Source: Mesorhizobium sp. WSM4311 | GTDB taxonomy: Bacteria; Pseudomonadota; Alphaproteobacteria; Rhizobiales; Rhizobiaceae | Assembly (NCBI RefSeq): GCF_002295115.1 | Contig: NZ_NSFV01000018.1 | Location: forward strand, 62,001-126,000 | DNA: 64,000 nucleotides | Direction of reading: 5' to 3' | Part shown: positions 36,615 to 44,944 of the stretch, piece after piece | Numbering within the stretch: the stretch's first letter is position 1 | Layout: each line of letters starts with the position of its first letter | Notes under the pieces: model-generated | What the model was told of the DNA's origin: nothing | Seen by the model: only the letters and a program-made list of their open reading frames with translations | Database searches by the model: none | Program-made: the position numbers and the translations under genes

Positions 36615-37685
36615 TCAAGCCGGGAGGCGCCACATTCGCACACGGCCTGTGCCACGCAGTTCCGTTTCCGCGAGTGGCTCGCAAGCAAAATTTGGCCCAA
36701 GCAGTGTGTGAGTTGCATCCGAAATACGAATTTCATCCGGCTCCGCGGACGTTTGAATACGTGCGGCGAGATTAACGGTCTCGCCCCACAGGTCATAGGC
36801 AAACCGCCTTTTGCCTATGACGCCCGCGACGATTGGTCCTGAGTGAATTCCAATTCTGAGCCTTAGCCGTCCTCCTGTGAAGCGTTCGCGCTTAACCGCC
36901 TTGCGCAGTTCAAGTGCATAGCGCGCGAGGGCTTCAGCATGATCGGATCGCGCGGCCGGCAAGCCGGCGACCACCATGACACAATCGCCGATTGTCTTGA
37001 TCTTTTCGCAACCGTATCGTTCCGAGAGCCGATCCGCCGCCTTGAAGAAGTAATTCAAAATAGCGAGCGTCGTCACGGCTCCGACGCTCCGCGCTCTTTC
37101 CGTAAAACCGACGATGTCGGCAAAAAGCACACTCACCTCTGCGTGATTGTCTGCAATTTGTTCGTCCGCTTTTAACCGCTCCGCGATCGACGCGGGAAGA
37201 ATGTTGAGGAGCAGGGTTTCGGCACGCTGGTATTCACGCTGCAATCCCTCTTGGCTCTCCCTCAACGCCTCGTTCACCGATTGTAATTTCTCGTTGAGCT
37301 GACGCTCTCTCTCTTGCAGGAGCGTCATTTCATAAGCCTTCTGCTGAAGACGCTGCCTATTGTCGCGTTCGACGGTCGCATCGAGAAAGAGCAGCCACAC
37401 GTAGGCGCTGTCAGCAAAAAGATGAAGGTCCGCGACACGCCCGCTGGGCAGTTCGACCATGGCCATATGATATGGAAGCTCCGGGGAAGGCAGCAAACCT
37501 TCCATGAATTCAAGCTGATCGGCAACCGGCTGACCAATGCGAAGCGATGAGAGCCCGTAATGTTTGACGTTGCCGCCTTTCGCAGCTACGCAAAGCTCGG
37601 CGTCAATTTTCAGATACGCGATAGAGTGCTCGTCGTAAAAAAAATTGTAAATCCAGCTTCCGACTTCTTTTGGCAATCTATGCAT
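36615..37685 (-). CDS. Class III adenylate cyclase with PAS-like N-terminus and coiled coil
   Basis: 356 residues. The N-terminal 120 residues (YLKIDAELCVAAKGGNVKHYG onward) look like a PAS-type sensor, followed by a Glu/Gln-rich coiled coil (about 120-160) that links to the cyclase domain. Catalytic motifs are intact: SVLFADIVGFTERAR, KTIGDCVMVVAG and WGETVNLAARIQ. It should make cAMP as a dimer in the cytoplasm. The ATG is 3 bp after the stop of the small GTPase gene, so the two are co-transcribed, and the cAMP-gated channel follows. Confidence 0.92.
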   Translation of the reverse strand: MHRLPKEVGSWIYNFFYDEHSIAYLKIDAELCVAAKGGNVKHYGLSSLRIGQPVADQLEFMEGLLPSPELPYHMAMVELPSGRVADLHLFADSAYVWLLFLDATVERDNRQRLQQKAYEMTLLQERERQLNEKLQSVNEALRESQEGLQREYQRAETLLLNILPASIAERLKADEQIADNHAEVSVLFADIVGFTERARSVGAVTTLAILNYFFKAADRLSERYGCEKIKTIGDCVMVVAGLPAARSDHAEALARYALELRKAVKRERFTGGRLRLRIGIHSGPIVAGVIGKRRFAYDLWGETVNLAARIQTSAEPDEIRISDATHTLLGPNFACEPLAETELRGTGRVRMWRLPA

Positions 37686-37688
37686 GGT

Positions 37689-38183
37689 CTATCTAGCAAC
37701 CATCGAAGCAAGTTGACGAAACGCATCGTCAACGTGTTCGCCCGAAAGTGCACTTGTTAGATAGATTTGCCATCCAAGTTGCCTCAGCTCGTTAATATCA
37801 CCATCTGATATTGCCCACCGATCGGCAAGATCGGATTTGTTGAACAGCAATACAAACGGCATCGTTCCGAATTCGGCCTCGACCCGCTCGCGTAGCGTGA
37901 GCGCCGCGGCAAGAGTAGCGGCGCGGGTTCCATCGACGACAAGCACGAGCCCGGTCGCACCTCGCACATGGCTGACGCGGAATGAGCCGATATCGTCTTC
38001 GCCGGCCAAATCCCACAAAATCAAATCCACGGTTTTGCCCGGTAGTGCGACGCTCTTCTTGTCGATTTTCACTCCCACCGTGGTCAAGTAGGTTTCTGAA
38101 AAGATGCTTTGCACAAACCTGCGGACCAGGCTCGTCTTTCCGACACCGAACCCGCCCAACATGCAGATCTTTTTTTGCAACAT
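37689..38183 (-). CDS. Ras/Rab-like small GTPase
   Basis: 164 residues, the size of a bare G domain. Motifs: G1 GGFGVGKTS (10-18), G3 WDLAGED, G4 NKSD, G5 TSAL. In G3 the usual DTAGQ reads DLAGE, so the catalytic Gln of Ras is Glu here. No lipidation Cys or membrane helix. The ATG at 38183 has GGAG 7 nt upstream; a GTG at 38195 overlapping the preceding stop is less likely. Located between the OmpA-domain protein and the cyclase, it may be regulated by the former and act on the latter; this is inferred from order only. Confidence 0.93.
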   Translation of the reverse strand: MLQKKICMLGGFGVGKTSLVRRFVQSIFSETYLTTVGVKIDKKSVALPGKTVDLILWDLAGEDDIGSFRVSHVRGATGLVLVVDGTRAATLAAALTLRERVEAEFGTMPFVLLFNKSDLADRWAISDGDINELRQLGWQIYLTSALSGEHVDDAFRQLASMVAR

Positions 38184-38194
38184 CTTGAGCTCCA

Positions 38195-40852
38195 CTAGTC
38201 CAAGTTTACCGTAATCGAAACCCGGCGATTGGTGGAGCTCCCAGTTTGACTATTTTCAGGCACCAGCGGCTCAAAGGTGCCCGCGCCCCGAACCAGCAGC
38301 AGTTCCGGAGCGACGCCGCGCTTGTTGAGAAGCGCACGAACTGTCTCGGCGCGGGCGGCACTGATCGACGCGTTGGCCGTCTCGCGGCCCGTAGCGTCCG
38401 AATGGCCGGTCAACATGAACCGCGCAGTTACGCCTGACTTGTGGGCACTTTCGGCGAATTCCTTTATTTGATCCGCCAATCTGTCGAGAACCGGCGTCTG
38501 CTCTGGTCCCGGCACAACTTTGCCGGAATAGAAGAAAATATCGGTCGCCTGGATGGCCGCTCGCAAATCATTAAGTTCTGCAAGGTTCAGCTCATGCAAC
38601 TGCGAGATATCCAGAACCACTCCGTCCGCCGAAAGTTGATCGGCGGCGGCCCGCGCCCGGTTGATCCAGTTGGCAGGAGCCTCCCCTACGACAACGATGC
38701 GACCCTGGATGATCGAAAGCAGAACCGATTTCGGCGGGGTCAGCGAAGCCTCCAGCCGCTTCACCACGAACTTCGGATCAAGACTTTGATAGAATTGCCA
38801 CTGTGAATGAACGCGGGCAGGATCGATCTGCGTTCCGTGCAGCAGAGCTTGCGGGTCGGCGGCTAGCGGGTCTCTCAGGCCGGAAATGTAGAAATGTCCG
38901 CCCCTCTCTGTTTGCTGGGCGACGATGATTCCCGGTTGGGCCTCAAGTCGCGACACATAGTACTGCCAATGCTCCGCCGCGCGCGCTTCGGGGCTCACAT
39001 CACGAACCTTGGAGATGTCGAATTCCGGTCCGCCTGCCGAAAGCTGTCGGGCCGCCGCGCGCGCCTGATCTATCCAGGTGTCGGGAGCCTCACCCTCGGC
39101 AACGATGCGATCCTTGACGATCGAAAGTCGCACTGTGTCCGGCGGATACAGCGACGCCGCTAGCCGCTTCAACACGAACTCCGGCTCAAGGCTCTGATAG
39201 AATCTCCACTGCGAATGAACCCGGGCGGGATCGACCTGTGTTCCCGACAGCAGCGACTGCGGGTCGGTGCCAAGCGGGTCTCTCAGGCCGGCAATATAGA
39301 ATTGGCCGTCGCGTATGTTTTGCTCGGCAACGATGATGCCTGGCTGGGTCTCCAGTCGCGACACATAGGCCTGCCAGCGCTCCGCCTCGCGTTCTTCGAG
39401 GCTTACGTCACGGACCCCAGAGATATCGAACACCGGCCCGCCTGCCGAAAGCTGCTGGGCGGCGGCGTGTGCCTGGCTGATCCAAGCGGCACTCGCTTCA
39501 CCTTCGGCGACGATGCGATCCTTGACGATCGAAAGTCGTACTGTATCGGGCGGAGCCAGCGACGCCGTCAGCCGCTTCAATACGAACTCCGGCTCAAGGC
39601 TCTGATAGAATTTCCACTGCGAATGAACGCGGGCGGGATCGACCTGGGTTCCCGACAGCAGCGACTGCGGGTCAGCGCCAAGCGGGTCTCTCAGGCCGGA
39701 AATGTAGAATTGGCCATAACGTACCTTTTGTTCGGCAACGATGATGCCCGGCTGGATCTCCAGTTGCGACACATAAGCCTGCCAGCGCTGCCCGGATTGC
39801 CAGGAAAGAAGGAACCAACCACCTGCCGGAATCAAAAGCAGCAGGACTGCAACCACCACCAGCCACGGAAACCCCTGGTTTGATTCCTCCTGCTTCAGCT
39901 CGACGCACGTCTGCAATTGTGCCTCTACGCCGGCCAACTGCGAACTGTCGCCGTCAAACTCCCCTAAAGCCTGTGAGCATTCCTCATGGATGCGGAGCAA
40001 TACATCGCGAACTATTTCATGCAATTCCTCTGGCGGATTTCCTCGGATCACCGAAACCAAGGTCGCGAACTGTCCGACTTCTGACCAAAGGCGAAGGTCG
40101 CCAAAACGGATCGTGTCCAGACTGCTCTGTTCTTTTTCGTTAAATGAGTCCTTCACAAAGTCCTGAATTGCACTAAGCATCGAAGAAATAAGCTGAGGAT
40201 CCTCGCTCGTTGCATTATCCGCAGCTACATGCGCTATCAGAAGTCCGGAATTTCGGCTAATTAGGAAGACATGTTCCACTCGATATACAAGAGAATGCTT
40301 CAGAACAACTTCCGAAAAACTAGCACCTGTTCTCCAAGATTCAAATCTCCACTTGAGACCATGCCAGGTAAATATATGTCTTAAAGTTTCGTTCAGCGAC
40401 TGAAAGGTCTGGTCGATCTTTTCCCCGATCGACTTGCGAATTGCCGGCAGAAACACCGGGTATAATATGTCCGTCAGCGTGCGCGGGCTCTTCTGGATTG
40501 AGCGTTGCACGGCCCTTTCGACAGCTGGCGCAAGGGCCTCGCCGAGTTGTACGTGAGGCGCTCGCGCGGCCGCACTGGAAAGAACGTCGCCTACGGCTGC
40601 CGCGAGCTGCTCCGGTTCGTCCAGCAGATGCGTGACTCGTGAAAGCTCTGAAATTTCGCGGCTGACCAGCAACTGGCGCAGCGTTTCCATGCGAGGATCG
40701 GCGGTTGGAACTCCGTCGAAACGCGCACGATAGTCCGGATCAACGTTCCGGGCAATTTCGATCAAAAGACGAGCCAGAGCCTCGCGATCAATCTCTGTAT
40801 CGTTCGAGGCTGTTCTTTGCGGTAGGCTGATCGGGTCGACGGTCGACGTCAA
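38195..40852 (-). CDS. Inner-membrane OmpA-domain protein with roadblock/longin-like N-terminus and three 136-residue repeats
   Basis: About 885 residues if translation starts at TTG 40852 (no ATG is suitable; the frame is open to 40990). Residues 1-325 are cytoplasmic; the stretch VYRVEHVFLISRNSGLLIAHV to TLVSVIRGNPPEELHEIV looks like a longin/roadblock-type fold, the kind that binds small GTPases. One membrane helix (about 328-351, FPWLVVVAVLLLLIPAGGWF) leads to three tandem repeats (about 356-491, 492-627 and 628-762), each opening with a QxYVSxLExQPGIIVA stretch and carrying GLRDPL and DPARVHSQW. The C-terminus is an OmpA peptidoglycan-binding domain (LTGHSDATG, then SAARAETVRALLNKRGV and NRRVSITV). 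It could link cell wall to the GTPase encoded next. Confidence 0.82.
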   Translation of the reverse strand: MTSTVDPISLPQRTASNDTEIDREALARLLIEIARNVDPDYRARFDGVPTADPRMETLRQLLVSREISELSRVTHLLDEPEQLAAAVGDVLSSAAARAPHVQLGEALAPAVERAVQRSIQKSPRTLTDILYPVFLPAIRKSIGEKIDQTFQSLNETLRHIFTWHGLKWRFESWRTGASFSEVVLKHSLVYRVEHVFLISRNSGLLIAHVAADNATSEDPQLISSMLSAIQDFVKDSFNEKEQSSLDTIRFGDLRLWSEVGQFATLVSVIRGNPPEELHEIVRDVLLRIHEECSQALGEFDGDSSQLAGVEAQLQTCVELKQEESNQGFPWLVVVAVLLLLIPAGGWFLLSWQSGQRWQAYVSQLEIQPGIIVAEQKVRYGQFYISGLRDPLGADPQSLLSGTQVDPARVHSQWKFYQSLEPEFVLKRLTASLAPPDTVRLSIVKDRIVAEGEASAAWISQAHAAAQQLSAGGPVFDISGVRDVSLEEREAERWQAYVSRLETQPGIIVAEQNIRDGQFYIAGLRDPLGTDPQSLLSGTQVDPARVHSQWRFYQSLEPEFVLKRLAASLYPPDTVRLSIVKDRIVAEGEAPDTWIDQARAAARQLSAGGPEFDISKVRDVSPEARAAEHWQYYVSRLEAQPGIIVAQQTERGGHFYISGLRDPLAADPQALLHGTQIDPARVHSQWQFYQSLDPKFVVKRLEASLTPPKSVLLSIIQGRIVVVGEAPANWINRARAAADQLSADGVVLDISQLHELNLAELNDLRAAIQATDIFFYSGKVVPGPEQTPVLDRLADQIKEFAESAHKSGVTARFMLTGHSDATGRETANASISAARAETVRALLNKRGVAPELLLVRGAGTFEPLVPENSQTGSSTNRRVSITVNLD
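38567..39787 (-). repeat. Three tandem 408-bp direct repeats inside the OmpA-domain gene
   Basis: Units at about 39787-39380, 39379-38972 and 38971-38567 encode the 136-residue repeats. Units 1 and 2 are nearly identical in protein and DNA (for example DPLGxDPQSLLSGTQVDPAR in both); unit 3 is more diverged. This suggests at least one recent in-frame duplication. Confidence 0.88.
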
Positions 40853-40859
40853 GGTCCCA

Positions 40860-41525
40860 TCAACTCGCTTTCCAACTACGGTCCGAATTGCTCTTGCTGC
40901 CGACGGGATCCTGATTAAGACATTTTGCAACCTCGACAAACAGGCCAGCCAAAAGATTTCGGTCGGTCTTGACGTTGCTGAGATCGGCAAACATTTTCTC
41001 TATCAGCATCTGAACGCCTTCATTCTTCTGCTTGATTTCTTCACGCAGTGAATGATCGTTCCGATTTATCCGGTCCGCAACGTCGCGCTCAAGCGCGCTC
41101 AATTGATCCGACAACGCGCGCACCTGCTTTTCAAGCGCCTGGTTTTGCTCGCGAAGATTCCGATCAATTTCCTTGTCGGCATCGGCTCGTGCATCTTTTT
41201 CGCTCCGCAATTGCCCCGCAAGCGAATCGACCTGCTTCTTTGCATTTGACTCGTACATGTCGAGATTGCGCTTGGCCTCGGATTCGACATCCTTGAAGCG
41301 CTGCAAGACCCGTTCTTCGAGCTTGGAGAAGCGGCGGTCATAGTCCTGCATCTGGTTGCCGAACAGCAGATCACGTATCTTGTCGACACCTACAGCGTCG
41401 CCGGGACCCCCGTTTTCGCGAGCCTGGACGCCCATGAAGTTCAGACCGTTTCCTTCTGCGTTACCTATCAGATTTCCGTCCGCTTTCTTGTCTGAAGAAG
41501 CGGAATTCGAAGATTCCTTTGCCAT
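40860..41525 (-). CDS. Coiled-coil protein, first gene of the GTPase/cyclase operon
   Basis: 221 residues. A low-complexity N-terminus (about 1-40) precedes DKIRDLLFGNQMQDYDRRF, then a long charged heptad-like coiled coil (about 65-190), and a short C-terminal helical part (KTDRNLLAGLFVEVAKCLN). No membrane helix or signal. Similar proteins, as I recall, accompany OmpA-domain proteins and small GTPases in cyanobacteria, with no known function. ATG 41525 has AAGGG about 8 nt upstream; a GTG at 41549 is also in frame. The stop overlaps the beginning of the next gene's open frame. Confidence 0.82.
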   Translation of the reverse strand: MAKESSNSASSDKKADGNLIGNAEGNGLNFMGVQARENGGPGDAVGVDKIRDLLFGNQMQDYDRRFSKLEERVLQRFKDVESEAKRNLDMYESNAKKQVDSLAGQLRSEKDARADADKEIDRNLREQNQALEKQVRALSDQLSALERDVADRINRNDHSLREEIKQKNEGVQMLIEKMFADLSNVKTDRNLLAGLFVEVAKCLNQDPVGSKSNSDRSWKAS

Positions 41526-42002
41526 GCTTTTGCCCTTCCGTTTGAACACCTGCCACAGTGCAAAACCCCATACATAAGAAAGTCGGCATATAAGAAAGTC
41601 AGCATGTCAGCAAAATACCCGGCTCGCAAGCGGGTATCGTCTTGACTTGAGCCGATTCGTGAGGCAGCCGCGCGCTGAGTCGCCGGCGCAGGAATGGAAG
41701 TTGGTAGCGATGCCATTTCAAGAGCGGCAGCCGCGGCTGGTCGGGGATCAAAGGCGGTAAGCGTAGCCGTCGAAGCAGTGGCGCCCCGCAATCTCTGCGC
41801 TCACGGCATCCCGGCGTTCGACCGCAGGGTGATCAACCGAATAACGACGGCGGCAGGTCGCAGCTTCGCGCTCGAGGAGGCGATCCGGTCAAGCTCGTTA
41901 AGAACCGCCTCACGACTACGCCACGGGTGTTTGCGCACGCGTTGCGCTTTTCCGGGAACTGCTCAGATGGCCGGCGCGCTGGCGCGCGCCAGCCGTCTGG
42001 CG
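41526..42002. other. Intergenic region upstream of the GTPase/cyclase operon
   Basis: About 480 bp separating the operon start from the end of the PfpI-family gene. Open frames here lack recognisable motifs. A 16-bp tandem repeat at 41574-41605 lies within 80 bp of the operon's start codon; the promoter is probably here. Confidence 0.4.
41574..41605 (-). repeat. 16-bp tandem direct repeat in the operon's upstream region
   Basis: ATAAGAAAGTCGGCAT is followed immediately by ATAAGAAAGTCAGCAT, one mismatch. It lies 49-80 bp upstream of the coiled-coil gene's ATG, where a regulator or the promoter core could bind. Confidence 0.7.
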
Positions 42003-42596
42003 TCAGGCGTGGCGGATCTCGGTTCCCAACACCTTCAAGCATTCGCGGATGAACGCGGCAAGCGCCGTCCAGCCCTTGGCGGAAACCATCGTCCCGTCCA
42101 CATAGGCATCGGTGGGTGACAGGTCGATGTAAGTGCCGCCGGCAAGCGTCACCTCCGGCTCGCAAGCCGCGAGAGCCCCAACCTTCTTGCCGCGGACGAC
42201 GCCATCGACGGCGATCAGAATCTGGACGCCGTGGCAAATCGTGAAGATCGGCTTTTTGGTCTCATGGAAATGGCGCACCATCGCCTGCACGCGCTTGTCG
42301 GTACGGATGTATTCCGGCCCGCGGCCACCGGCGCAGTAGACGGCATGATACTGGTCGAGCTGTCTTTCGGCTTCCGAGAACGTCTTGTTGATCAGCGCGT
42401 AGTGACCGAGCTTTTCGGTGTAGGTCTGGTCGCCCTCGAAGTCGTGCAGCGAGGTCTTGATCAGGTCGCCGGCGTTCTTGTCGGGGCATACCACGTGAAC
42501 CGTGTGGCCCACGGCCTCCATCGCCTGCTGATAGACGAAGATCTCGTATTCCTCGGTGAACTCACCGGTAAGCATCAGTATTTTCTTGCCTGGCAT
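42003..42596 (-). CDS. DJ-1/PfpI family protein (class I glutamine amidotransferase-like)
   Basis: 197 residues. The nucleophile elbow TICHGVQIL carries the conserved Cys followed by His, and AVYCAGGRGPEYI corresponds to the strand with the conserved Glu. Family members are deglycases, glyoxalases, hydratases or chaperones; the exact activity is unclear. AGGAGGAAG lies just upstream of the ATG at 42596, so translation should be strong. It is downstream of the GntR gene on the same strand. Confidence 0.9.
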   Translation of the reverse strand: MPGKKILMLTGEFTEEYEIFVYQQAMEAVGHTVHVVCPDKNAGDLIKTSLHDFEGDQTYTEKLGHYALINKTFSEAERQLDQYHAVYCAGGRGPEYIRTDKRVQAMVRHFHETKKPIFTICHGVQILIAVDGVVRGKKVGALAACEPEVTLAGGTYIDLSPTDAYVDGTMVSAKGWTALAAFIRECLKVLGTEIRHA

Positions 42597-42797
42597 GGCT
42601 CTTCCTCCTGTTGCGGCTGGGCGAGGTGCGGATCACGCCTCGCCTGTCTTCGAAATCGGATCGGATCGGAATGGCGAATCCGGGAAATACGCGCTCGGCG
42701 CGCAGCACCGGTTCGACGGCGCCCGGCACGGCACGAGTGGGCAGCGCGCTTCCTCCCTCTCCGGCGATATTGGCTGCAATGGACATCGGGTCCGACC

Positions 42798-43499
42798 TTA
42801 ATCGAAGGCCGGAAGCAAGCGATCGCGCGAATGCTCGATATGGACGCGCATCGCCTCTTGGGCGGCGTCGGGATCGGCCGCGCCGAATGCGGCGAGGATC
42901 GCCTCGTGTTCGTCGAGCGCTTCCTCGGTCACGCGGGCATGATACATTAGGCGGAAGATATGGAAGTGGGCATGCTGGTGGCTCAACGTCTGCCGAATGA
43001 GTTCGTTTTGCGAAAACTCCATGATCTTGTCGTGGAAGATCGCGTCCTGCCGGGCGAAATTCGAATAACGCAGGCGATCGTCCTTGCCTTCGCGCCGTGA
43101 CATCACGCCAGCCGCTTCCAGCAAAATGTTGAGCTTGGCTTCATCCATGGCAGCGGCGGCTTTCGCCGCGCCATGCGGCTCAAGCAGAAGGCGCATCTCG
43201 TACAATTCGTCGAACCGGCGGCGTGTGATTTGCGGCGCCGCGCGATAGCCGATCAGGTGCGTCTTGAGCACCAGGCCTTCGCCTTCGAGGCGGCCGAGCG
43301 CCTCGCGGATGGGCGTGTGCGAGACGTTGAATTCCTTGACCAGGCTGTCGACGGTGATGCGCGAACCCGGCGCGATCTTCAGCGACATCAGCTGCGCGAA
43401 GATCGCTTCATAGACATCCTCGACCAGGCTGTTGGAGCGCTGGATGCGACCGCCGCCGGCGGCCGTTTCGGTCGTGTCGATTGGGTTCGCGGCCTGCAT
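42798..43499 (-). CDS. GntR-family transcriptional regulator (FadR/FCD subfamily)
   Basis: 233 residues. The winged helix-turn-helix (about 25-90) has PGSRITVDSLVKEFNVSHTPIREALGRLEGEGLV, and the C-terminal FCD ligand domain has the metal-binding positions in FDELYEMRLLLEP, DAIFHDKIM and DEHEAILAAF. Members are repressors relieved by small carboxylates or sugars. It is divergent from the alcohol/aldehyde dehydrogenase operon across about 200 bp, the likely operator and target. Confidence 0.9.
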   Translation of the reverse strand: MQAANPIDTTETAAGGGRIQRSNSLVEDVYEAIFAQLMSLKIAPGSRITVDSLVKEFNVSHTPIREALGRLEGEGLVLKTHLIGYRAAPQITRRRFDELYEMRLLLEPHGAAKAAAAMDEAKLNILLEAAGVMSRREGKDDRLRYSNFARQDAIFHDKIMEFSQNELIRQTLSHQHAHFHIFRLMYHARVTEEALDEHEAILAAFGAADPDAAQEAMRVHIEHSRDRLLPAFD

Positions 43500-43701
43500 C
43501 TTTTTACCTATTGACAGTGTGGACCGCTAACACGATGCTCCAACGGATGCAATCCTATATCCTATACGATTTTAAGGCGAATATGCTTTTCGTGCCGTTA
43601 CATGGTGCTGCAGAATGTCCCTGGCGCCGTTGCGGACAGATGGCGGATCCGTCGCGACAACCCATCCCAGTTCAGGCGCCGCCAAAGGACAAAAGATCAT
43701 C

Positions 43702-44928
43702 ATGAGCCTCTTCGCCGCCCTCCGGCTTCCGAGTGAAATCCTTTTCGGTAACGGCCAACGCCATGCGCTGCCGACGGTCGCCAGCAGGTTCGGCCGGCGC
43801 GCCCTGGTCTGTACAGACGAGCGTTTCGCCGGCACGGCGGTGTTCGCGGAAATTGTCAAATCGCTCAAGGCCGCCTCGATCGAGGTGCTGGTGCATGACC
43901 GCGTGCTTCCCGACGTGCCACGCGACAGCCTCGGCATTTGCGTCGACGAGGCCGCGAAATTCCAGCCTGAGATAGTGATCGGCATCGGCGGCGGCAGCTG
44001 CCTCGATTTCGCCAAATGCGCCGGCCTGCTGCTCAGCCATGGCGGCAAGCTTCAGGACTACTATGGGGAGTTCAAGGTGCCCGGCCCGACGCTGCCGCTG
44101 ATCGCCGTGCCCACCACCGCGGGAACCGGCTCCGAAGTGACGCCCGTCGCGGTGATCTCCGATCCGGACCGGACGCTGAAGGTCGGCATATCGAGCCCCT
44201 ATCTGATCGCGGCGGTTGCCTTGTGCGACCCCGAACTGACGATGACCTGCCCCCCTGCCCTGACCGCGATAGCCGGCGCCGATGCCTTGACCCATGCGAT
44301 CGAGGCTTTCACCGCGAAGCGGCGCGGCGAGGACCCCAGCCTGGCGCAACAGCATGTCTTCATCGGCAAGACCGCGCTGACCGACCATTTCGCCCTGCTG
44401 GCCATAAAACTGCTGGGCCGCAGCCTGGAGAAAGCCTGCACCGACGGCACCGATGCCGATGCGCGCGCCGATGTGATGATGGGCGCGCTGGCGGCGGGCT
44501 GCGCATTCGGCACCGCCGGCACCGCGGCGGCGCATGCCGTGCAATATCCCGCGGGCGCCCTCACCCACACGGCGCACGGATTGGGCGTCGCGACGATGAT
44601 GCCCTACGTCATGACCTACAACAGCCGCGTGGTCGCCGCCGAAATGGCCGAGATCGGCGCAGCGCTTGGCCTTGAGGCCAAGGGGCGGAGCACCGGGGAG
44701 ATGGCGGACGCCACAATCGAGGAAATCCGACGGCTATTCATTGCGACCGGCATCACGCCGACGCTGGCCGATCTCGGCCTTCCCGCCGACAAGCTCGACT
44801 GGACCGCCGATCAGGCGCTCGGCATCGATCGCCTGATCAAGAACAACCCGCGCCCCTTCGATCTCACCGCCATGCGACGCCTGGTCCAGGCCGCCCATGA
44901 CGGCGACCTCGCAGCCTGCGCCATGTAA
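43702..44928 (+). CDS. Iron-containing alcohol dehydrogenase family protein
   Basis: 408 residues. NAD(P)-binding GIGGGSCLDFAKC and PTTAGTGSEVTPVAVIS, then metal-binding His residues in DALTHAIEAF and THTAHGLGVATM. Group III enzymes oxidise alcohols or reduce aldehydes or maleylacetate with a divalent metal; the substrate is not evident. The ATG at 43702 is preferred over an upstream GTG/TTG start (43615). It is first of a three-gene operon with an aldehyde dehydrogenase and an esterase, so an alcohol -> aldehyde -> acid route is likely. Confidence 0.92.
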   Translation: MSLFAALRLPSEILFGNGQRHALPTVASRFGRRALVCTDERFAGTAVFAEIVKSLKAASIEVLVHDRVLPDVPRDSLGICVDEAAKFQPEIVIGIGGGSCLDFAKCAGLLLSHGGKLQDYYGEFKVPGPTLPLIAVPTTAGTGSEVTPVAVISDPDRTLKVGISSPYLIAAVALCDPELTMTCPPALTAIAGADALTHAIEAFTAKRRGEDPSLAQQHVFIGKTALTDHFALLAIKLLGRSLEKACTDGTDADARADVMMGALAAGCAFGTAGTAAAHAVQYPAGALTHTAHGLGVATMMPYVMTYNSRVVAAEMAEIGAALGLEAKGRSTGEMADATIEEIRRLFIATGITPTLADLGLPADKLDWTADQALGIDRLIKNNPRPFDLTAMRRLVQAAHDGDLAACAM

Positions 44929-44944
44929 TCCACGGAACAAGACC

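Noticed and set aside
42562..42786. Small open frame between the GntR and PfpI genes
   Set aside because: It overlaps the PfpI start, has no recognisable motif and no good ribosome-binding site.
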